Shown one piece after another: positions 1-4,160 of a stretch of DNA of 5,267 nt. A model generated the notes under the pieces. The model searched no databases. It was not told where the DNA came from and saw only the letters and a program-made list of their open reading frames with translations. Positions within the stretch are counted from its first letter, which is position 1; each line of letters begins with the position of its first letter. The DNA comes from Candidatus Cloacimonadota bacterium (GTDB lineage Bacteria > Cloacimonadota > Cloacimonadia > Cloacimonadales > Cloacimonadaceae). The DNA is taken from assembly GCA_028683635.1 (NCBI GenBank), contig JAQUHL010000156.1, positions 1 through 5,267 on the forward strand. The letters are read 5' to 3'. Both the position numbers and the translations under genes were made by a program.

Positions 1-1437
1 AAAGCCCTTGCTCCTGTTTCCTCCCCGGGCGGCGTATTCCCATTCCGCCTCAGTGGGCAGGCGGTAGCCACTGGCATTCCAATCGCAGCTTATTGTTCCA
101 CTGCTCCAGTTACTTGGATTGGTATTTCCACCAATGCTATAGGCAGGCATCAGCCCCTCTTTGATACTTCGCTTGTTACAATAGACGAGGGCATCGTACC
201 AGGAGATGTTTTCAACCGGCAGATTGTCCCCCTTACTGTATGAGGGATTGGAGCCCATCACCTCCTGCCACTCCTTCTGAGTAACTTCGGTTTTACCAAT
301 GAAGAAGGAGCTCATGGTCACCAGATGCACCGGCTTTTCATCACTGCCACCATCGTTGCTGCCCATCTGGAAACTTCCGCCTTCGACATAGACCATATTA
401 GCAGGAGCGGAGACCGTATAGACCATAATGGGAGGGGCGGAGACCGTTTGGGAAACATTGAAAGCATATTTGCTGCTCTGATCCCGCAGTACATTTACGG
501 ATTGTTTTTGTGATTTTCCATCATAGCGCAGTTCCAGTTCATGGCTGCCAACTGCTACATTCCTCAAGGTCTTGATCTCGCTTTTGCCGATGGAGCAGAT
601 GTGGTTCCCATCCAGATAGAGGTCTCCGGCGGTGTTACTTTCTACCTCCAGGGTGCCCGTGAGAATGGTGCTCTCCACCTGAATGGCGGGCTGTGCAGCT
701 TTCCGTTCCTGGGGCTGGGAGGCTTCTGAACGGGCGAAGAAGTATTGTTTACTGAGAAAGCCATAAATTGCAGGGGTTTGTTTGTATTTACTCAGATCTT
801 CTCCCACGCTGCGAATTAGATTGTCCAGGTCGAGATTGGGGGTGGAGATATGATTTATCAAAGAAGCGGCAAAGGGGCTGTTTTTTCCATCTCCATCCTT
901 TGCTTCGGAACCTGCTGCTGTGCTGAAGATCACAAGCTGACCTCCAAATTCCACATCCACCGGTGCAAGACCACGGATCCCGGACCTTCTCCAGGAATAT
1001 GGATTATTTCGACAGGCATCCAAAATGATGATGGAGACCTTGCTTTTGGTTAAGGCGTCCAAGATGTAGTTTGCGTTCACCGCCCGGTAGGGGCATTGGT
1101 ATTCTTCTTCGATATTGGCTTTGAGGGGGACAAGGTAGTTCACGTTATCCACCTGAACTCCGTGTCCTGCGTAATAAAAAACTGCTTCATCGTTCATGCT
1201 CAGGGAGCGGGAAAAGCTATCTACAGTGCTTTCAAATTGTTCTTTATCCAGATCCGTCTTGAGGGTAGTAATGAAACCAAGCTCCCTTAGCTTCGTATCC
1301 AGAGCACGGGCATCGTTTACCGGATTGTCCAGGCGCTTTTCCGAATAAGCAGAATTACCGATCAAAAGAGCTTTCCGGGCTGCATTGGCACTCACAATAA
1401 CGAGCATCAGTACAACTATGGTCACCAACCTTTTCAT
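1..1437 (-). CDS. Exported caspase-like (peptidase C14) protein with PEGA-like and SUMF1/FGE-like domains, 3' end outside window
   Basis: Reading down from the ATG at 1437, the frame stays open for 479 codons and runs off the left edge, so the C-terminus is missing. Residues 1-19 form a signal peptide (MKRL, a hydrophobic run, then SANA before A20) with no lipobox Cys, so export to the periplasm or outside is expected. Residues 20-235 are a caspase-fold protease: KALLIGNSAY first strand, YYAGHGV with catalytic His92, ILDACRNNPY with catalytic Cys142, then FSTAAGSEAKDGDGKNSPFA. Both dyad residues are intact. Prokaryotic relatives usually cut after Arg/Lys, but the substrate here is unknown. 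Residues about 260-328 (LEVESNTAGDLYLDG...) resemble a PEGA domain. From 348 (MVYVEGGSFQMGS, KTEVTQKEWQEVMG, RLPTEAEWEYAARGG) it is a formylglycine-generating-enzyme-like domain; about 130 residues are visible, and any C-terminal active-site cysteines would be beyond the edge. Many such domains are not true FGEs. The start is supported by GGAGGA just upstream. Confidence 0.93.
   Translation of the reverse strand, partial: MKRLVTIVVLMLVIVSANAARKALLIGNSAYSEKRLDNPVNDARALDTKLRELGFITTLKTDLDKEQFESTVDSFSRSLSMNDEAVFYYAGHGVQVDNVNYLVPLKANIEEEYQCPYRAVNANYILDALTKSKVSIIILDACRNNPYSWRRSGIRGLAPVDVEFGGQLVIFSTAAGSEAKDGDGKNSPFAASLINHISTPNLDLDNLIRSVGEDLSKYKQTPAIYGFLSKQYFFARSEASQPQERKAAQPAIQVESTILTGTLEVESNTAGDLYLDGNHICSIGKSEIKTLRNVAVGSHELELRYDGKSQKQSVNVLRDQSSKYAFNVSQTVSAPPIMVYTVSAPANMVYVEGGSFQMGSNDGGSDEKPVHLVTMSSFFIGKTEVTQKEWQEVMGSNPSYSKGDNLPVENISWYDALVYCNKRSIKEGLMPAYSIGGNTNPSNWSSGTISCDWNASGYRLPTEAEWEYAARGGNRSKGF
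388..447 (-). repeat. In-frame 30-bp tandem duplication in the caspase/FGE linker
   Basis: Positions 388-417 and 418-447 are adjacent 30-bp copies matching at 26 of 30 positions. They encode TVSAPPIMVY (residues 331-340) followed by TVSAPANMVY (341-350). The second copy runs into the first strand of the FGE-like domain (MVYVEGGSF), so the duplication repeats the domain boundary and lengthens the linker after the PEGA-like domain by 10 residues without breaking the frame. Confidence 0.85.
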
Positions 1438-1440
1438 CGT

Positions 1441-1446
1441 TCCTCC
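1441..1446 (-). promoter_or_regulatory. Ribosome binding site of the caspase-like gene
   Basis: On the minus strand, GGAGGA ends three bases before the ATG at 1437 (GGAGGA-ACG-ATG). The spacing is slightly short but the match to the anti-Shine-Dalgarno is strong. It selects this ATG, which is also followed directly by a signal peptide. Confidence 0.75.
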
Positions 1447-1468
1447 AAACTGATATCGTTCAGAATAC

Positions 1469-1497
1469 TGAATAATTGCACCTCCCAAAGCTGTCAA
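1469..1497 (-). promoter_or_regulatory. Possible promoter of the caspase-like gene
   Basis: On the minus strand a perfect -35 hexamer TTGACA (1492-1497) is followed after 17 bp by TATTCA (1469-1474), a weak -10. This would put the 5' end roughly 25 bases before the start codon. The -35 and spacing are good and the -10 is poor. Sigma-factor preferences in this organism are unknown, so this is tentative. Confidence 0.35.
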
Positions 1498-1527
1498 GCA
1501 TAAATCTTCCCTGGGATCTTCAGTCCA

Positions 1528-1608
1528 TCTACTCTGCATCTACCCTATATCAAGCGTTAACTTAAATAGACTTGATATAGGCTTGATATAGGCTTGATGA
1601 AGAGTAGA
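1528..1608. repeat. 81-nt imperfect palindrome (long hairpin) with 11-bp tandem copies
   Basis: The arms pair as TCTACTCT (1528-1535) with AGAGTAGA (1601-1608), CATC (1537-1540) with GATG (1596-1599), and CCTATATCAAGC (1544-1555) with GCTTGATATAGG (1581-1592). A 1-nt mismatch and a 3-nt internal loop separate the segments. That is 24 paired bases around a 25-nt loop. The loop and right arm contain near-identical tandem copies of (G)CTTGATATAG at 1571-1580 and 1582-1591, with a partial third. There is no U-tract on either strand, so a simple intrinsic terminator is unlikely. It lies upstream of the caspase promoter, so it could be an operator-like site, an RNA structure, or a small non-autonomous element. 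Confidence 0.75.
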
Positions 1609-1659
1609 CTATAAGGGAGGAGTTTGCTGTGAAACATGTGTGCATGGGAAAAAAGACCG

Positions 1660-1917
1660 TTGCACATCCCGATTTATCGAAAAAAGGACTACCAAACATG
1701 CTGGTTTTGTTGCATATTTTTGTAAAGCTGTACGCCCGGTCTCGTCAACACAGAGCCCCTTGCGGGCGCAATATCATAGGCAGGGCGTGAAGCGAAGCGG
1801 AATCCCTGTGTATGGGCACCTCACAACCACCAATCAAGCCCCTTGTGGGCGAAACAATGATACGTGGTACCATCCCATGATGATCTGTCGCCCCAAGAGG
1901 CAATGTCTGTAAGACCC
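1660..1917 (+). repeat. Array unit A (short type, 258 bp)
   Basis: This is the most diverged head: the CCGATTTATCGG palindrome seen in most other copies has decayed to CGATTTATCGAAA. After GTAAAGC it switches to the short-type tail, with CTCGTCAACACAGAGCCCC. The core (1754-1861) is plus-oriented and framed by two AGCCCCTTG(C/T)GGGCG hairpin motifs. Unlike D, it carries an extra tail with the palindrome TGGTACCA and a stray GTCGCCCC. Confidence 0.85.
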
Positions 1918-2213
1918 TTGCACATCCCGATTTATCGGAATACAGACTTTCAAATTTGCTGGTTGTGAGGCATATTTTATATAAATCTATTCCCGCCCTC
2001 TTGAGACGAGGTTGAAAAGGCATTGGGATCCTGACAAGGTGTTTGGTATGCAGCAGGAGTGATGTCGCCCCTGACGGGGCTTGGGTGGTGGTTGTGGGGT
2101 TGCGCCTGTACAGGGGTTACGCTTCGCTCCACGCCCTGCCTATGATATGCCGCCCGTTGGGCTAAGGTATTCCAAACCACTAACCATTCACCGTTCACCA
2201 TTCTCAAAGACCG
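1918..2213 (+). repeat. Array unit B (long type, 296 bp)
   Basis: The order is head with hairpin CCGATTTATCGG, then CTATTCCCGCCC, a GAGACGAGGTTGAAAAGGC segment, and the inverted core at 2061-2163. The core holds the hairpin GCCCC-TGAC-GGGGC, a GGTGGTGGTTG stretch, the perfect palindrome CCTGTACAGG and GCCCGTTGGGC. The unit ends with a segment of overlapping ATTCACC/GTTCACC copies that is absent from A and D. Confidence 0.9.
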
Positions 2214-2508
2214 TTGCACATCCCGATTTATCGGAATACGGACTTCCAAATATGCTGGTTGTGGGGCTTATTTTTGTAAATCTATTCCCGCCCTCATGAG
2301 ACGAGGTTGAAAAGGCATTGGGATCCGGACAAGGTGTATGGTATGCGGCAGGAGTGATGTCGCCCCTGACGGGGCTTGGGTGGTGGTTGTGGGGTTGCGC
2401 CTACACAGGGGTTACGCTTCGCTCCACTCCCTGCCTATGATATGCCGCCCGTTGGGCTAAGGTATTCCAAACCACTAACCATTCACCGTTCACCATTCTC
2501 AAATACCC
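2214..2508 (+). repeat. Array unit C (long type, 295 bp)
   Basis: Same order as unit B with scattered single-base changes. The core is at 2356-2458. The CCTGTACAGG palindrome is changed here to CCTACACAGG, so that symmetry is lost in this copy while the GCCCC-TGAC-GGGGC hairpin is kept. Confidence 0.9.
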
Positions 2509-2738
2509 TTGCACATCCTGATTTTATCGGAATACAGACTTCCAAATATGCTGGTTGTGAGGCATATTTTTGTAAAGCAGTACGCCCGGACGTCTCGTCA
2601 ACACAGAGCCCCTTGTGGGCGAAATATCATAGGCAGGGTGTGTAGCGCAGCGGAACCCCTGTATAACGAACCCAAAAACCTCACAGAGAGCCCCGTAGGC
2701 GGCGACATAATATTGTGAGACGCTCCATCGAAAGACCC
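2509..2738 (+). repeat. Array unit D (short type, 230 bp)
   Basis: The head has one extra T (GATTTTATCGG), then a short-type tail shared with A (GTAAAGCAGTACGCCCGG, CGTCAACACAGAGCCCC). The plus-oriented core is at 2607-2709, with AGCCCCTTGTGGGCGA at its left end and AGCCCCGTAGGCGGCGACAT at its right. Past the core it differs from A, lacking A's extra tail, which accounts for most of the length difference. Confidence 0.88.
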
Positions 2739-3032
2739 TTGCACATCCCGATTTATCGGAATACGGACTTCCAAATATGCGGGTTGTGGGGCTTTTTTTG
2801 GATGTCTATTCCCGCCCTCTTGAGACGAGGTTGAAAAGGCATTGGGATCCGGACAAGGTGTTTGGTATGCAGCAGGAGTGATGTCGCCCCTGACGGGGCT
2901 TGGGTGGTGGTTGTGGGGTTGCGCCCGTACAGGGGTTACGCTTCGCTCCACGCCCTGCCTATGATATGCCGCCCGTTGGGCTAAGATATTCCAAACCACT
3001 AACCATTCACCGTTCACCATTCTCAAATACCC
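2739..3032 (+). repeat. Array unit E (long type, 294 bp)
   Basis: Long-type unit with its inverted core at 2880-2982. The head differs from B, C and F at GGCTTTTTTTGGATGTC, a variant shared with the truncated unit G. The core palindrome reads CCCGTACAGG, one base off perfect symmetry. Confidence 0.9.
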
Positions 3033-3327
3033 TTGCACATCCCGATTTATCGGAATACGGACTTCCAAATATGCGAGTTGTGGGGCTTATTTTGGTAAAT
3101 CTATTCCCGCCCTCTTGAAACGAGGTTGAAAAGGCATTGGGATCCGGACTAGGTGTTTGGTATGCAGCAGGAGTGATGTCGCCCCTGACGGGGCTTGGGT
3201 GGTGGTTGTGGGGTTGCGCCTGTACAGGGGTTCCGCTTCGCTGCACGCCCTGCCTATGATATGCCGCCCGTTGGGCTAAGGTATTCCAAACCACTAACCA
3301 TTCACCGTTCACCATTCTCAAATACCG
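3033..3327 (+). repeat. Array unit F (long type, 295 bp)
   Basis: Long-type unit with its inverted core at 3175-3277. The CCTGTACAGG palindrome is intact, as in B. Private changes include TTGAAACGAGG and TTCCGCTTCGCTGCACG. Confidence 0.9.
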
Positions 3328-3405
3328 TTGCACATCCTGATTTATCGGAATACGGACTTCCAAATATGCTGGTTGTGAGGCTTTTTTGGATATCTATTCC
3401 CGCCC
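3328..3405 (+). repeat. Array unit G (truncated head only)
   Basis: The head module is present through CTATTCCCGCCC and then similarity stops. Its GGCTTTTTTGGATATC variant is closest to unit E. This is the right boundary of the array. Everything after 3405 is unrelated to the unit. Confidence 0.85.
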
Positions 3406-3420
3406 ACCACCCTAAAAGGA

Positions 3421-3437
3421 GTAGGGCTCCGTCCTAC
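3421..3437. repeat. Small hairpin at the right edge of the array
   Basis: GTAGG (3421-3425) pairs with CCTAC (3433-3437) over a 7-nt loop, and the preceding CCTAAAAGG is also self-complementary. Neither strand has a clear U-tract. The stretch from here to 3514 otherwise shows only one more small stem, TAATT-GGAG-AATTA at 3491-3504, and no gene. Confidence 0.45.
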
Positions 3438-3514
3438 AACCCATAATTCAATGGTCTTTGCATGTGAAAAACATAACGGGAACTGCTTGGTAATTGGAGA
3501 ATTAGAGTGTTATT

Positions 3515-3664
3515 TGTCCTGGATTCCCGATCGGGGTCGGGAATGACTGAAGGTGTGAGGTTGGCGGATGGATGTTCTGGATTCCCGATCGAGCCGGGAA
3601 TGATTGAAGTTATGAGGTTGGCGGAAGGATGTCCTGGATTCCCGATCGGGATCGGGAATGACTG
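3515..3664. repeat. Three spaced dRS3-like palindromes in 57-58 bp direct repeats
   Basis: Palindromes of the form ATTCCC-n-GGGAAT lie at 3523-3544, 3581-3601 and 3638-3659, with inner spacers of 10, 9 and 10 bases. The third is a perfect 10-bp stem (ATTCCCGATC/GATCGGGAAT) with GG between. Each is flanked by CTGG on the left and GA(C/T)TGA on the right. The first two are followed by a shared segment ending GAGGTTGGCGGA, giving a repeat period of 58 then 57 bp. The form matches the neisserial dRS3 type (ATTCCC, 8 N, GGGAAT) and similar TGGATTCCC/GGGAATGAC repeats found in many bacteria. Descent from a common family is not shown. Confidence 0.85.
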
Positions 3665-3684
3665 AGTTCCATCAGTTGAAGCTT

Positions 3685-3717
3685 CTCTGTGCCTTTGAAT
3701 CCTCTGTGCTCTCTGTG
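3685..3717. repeat. CTCTGTG-rich short repeat past the GNAT stop
   Basis: CTCTGTG occurs at 3685-3691, 3702-3708 and 3711-3717. On the minus strand this reads CACAGAG and starts 18 bases past the acetyltransferase stop codon. Similar ACACAGAGNNCACAGAG strings occur between genes in many bacteria. It shows no stem with a T-run, so I do not call it a terminator. Confidence 0.5.
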
Positions 3718-3734
3718 TTAATAACCCCTAATTC

Positions 3735-4160
3735 TTAGTCTATACTCCTGCGAACCATGGTGCGATACCCGATTAGCTCCACAAATCCAAAGCTATCATA
3801 GAGTTTGCGGGCAGAGGGATTGTGTTCATGGACTTCGAGCTTGAGTTGGAGCTTTAGTTCCCGGGATACACTGGCGGCCTCCAAGAGAATCTGGCGGCCA
3901 ATTCCCTGGTTTTGCCGATTTGGAGTAACCGCCATATGGTGGACATAGATTCTTCGAAAGTCGTGGGTCAACCAGGCTGAGCCCAGCAAGTTATCATCTT
4001 CAAAAGCCAGAATCAGGAAAGCTCCGTTATTCAGGGTATGACGGATGCTTTCCAGGCTGTCCGCCCGGGCTGCATTGGCTATTCCGGTTTCCTGCCAGAG
4101 CGTACACAGTTCAGAGAAGAGTTGTTCATCGAGGGTGGTGGATCTGATGATGCTGATCAT
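3735..4160 (-). CDS. GNAT-family N-acetyltransferase
   Basis: This complete 141-residue protein is a normal length for a single-domain GNAT enzyme. The family moves an acetyl group from acetyl-CoA to an amine, in the cytoplasm. Motif A is clear: IYVHHMAVTPNRQNQGIG at 71-88, with the pyrophosphate-binding Q83-x-x-G-x-G88 loop. Motif B follows as EVHEHNPSARKLYDSFGF at 109-126, with the usual Asn114 and Tyr121. The N-terminal part (ETGIANAARADSLESIRHTL) should form the substrate site and does not identify the acceptor. The ATG overlaps the stop of the upstream gene (ATGA), and there is no Shine-Dalgarno within the usual distance (the preceding bases read TTGTTACTGCAAAA), so translation is probably coupled. 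There is no signal peptide. The substrate cannot be named. Confidence 0.93.
   Translation of the reverse strand: MISIIRSTTLDEQLFSELCTLWQETGIANAARADSLESIRHTLNNGAFLILAFEDDNLLGSAWLTHDFRRIYVHHMAVTPNRQNQGIGRQILLEAASVSRELKLQLKLEVHEHNPSARKLYDSFGFVELIGYRTMVRRSID
4157..4160 (-). promoter_or_regulatory. ATGA stop-start overlap (translational coupling site)
   Basis: On the minus strand the four bases ATGA hold the acetyltransferase start (ATG, 4160-4158) and the stop of the secreted protein (TGA, 4159-4157). With no ribosome binding site visible for the downstream gene, reinitiation by terminating ribosomes is the likely way it is translated. Confidence 0.8.

Larger units (their letters stand above)
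1660..3405. repeat. Composite tandem repeat array, seven head modules in a short-long-long higher-order pattern
   Basis: A head module starting TTGCACATCC recurs at 1660, 1918, 2214, 2509, 2739, 3033 and 3328. The intervals are 258, 296, 295, 230, 294 and 295 bp. Four long units (B, C, E, F) are nearly identical to each other. Two short units (A, D) share a different tail. The seventh (G) stops within the head. The order is A-B-C / D-E-F / G, a higher-order repeat of 849 and 819 bp. Every full unit holds a roughly 103-bp hairpin-rich core, plus-oriented in A and D and inverted in B, C, E and F. No reading frame across the array is independent of the repeat and none has a recognisable domain, so it is treated as non-coding. 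REP/BIME-like repeats are the closest known category; membership in a named family cannot be decided here. Confidence 0.92.

Noticed and set aside
325..1290. Several 60-70 codon plus-strand frames opposite the caspase-like gene
   Set aside because: They are antisense to a clear coding sequence with recognisable domains on the minus strand and have no motifs of their own.
1460..1501. 13-codon minus-strand leader frame (MLDSFGRCNYSVF) upstream of the caspase start
   Set aside because: It overlaps the proposed -35 and -10 boxes, has only a weak ribosome-binding sequence, and shows no run of regulatory codons.
2598..3068. 156-codon minus-strand frame across units D-E-F
   Set aside because: It is made wholly of repeat sequence. 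Its residues recur as EVRIPINRDVQ and YHRQGVERSVTPV in other copies, and it crosses unit boundaries. It has no domain and is kept open by repeat composition.
1660..3405. CRISPR array
   Set aside because: The repeated units are 230-296 bp and adjoin directly. There are no short identical repeats separated by unique spacers of constant length, and no cas gene is in the window.
1660..3405. Insertion sequence or transposon with terminal repeats
   Set aside because: No transposase-like reading frame exists in the array and no terminal inverted repeats or target duplications bound it. Only the internal core behaves like a possible small mobile piece.
2081..3446. Plus-strand frames starting MGGGCGVAP in units B, C, E and F
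   Set aside because: The same frame reappears once per long unit because the units are copies. Each start lies within the hairpin core with no ribosome binding site, and small indels break the frame differently in each unit.
3638..3659. Intrinsic terminator for the acetyltransferase operon
   Set aside because: The stem is strong, but on the minus strand it is followed by CCAGGACATCC rather than a U-tract. It matches the dRS3-like repeat form, so it is listed as a repeat.
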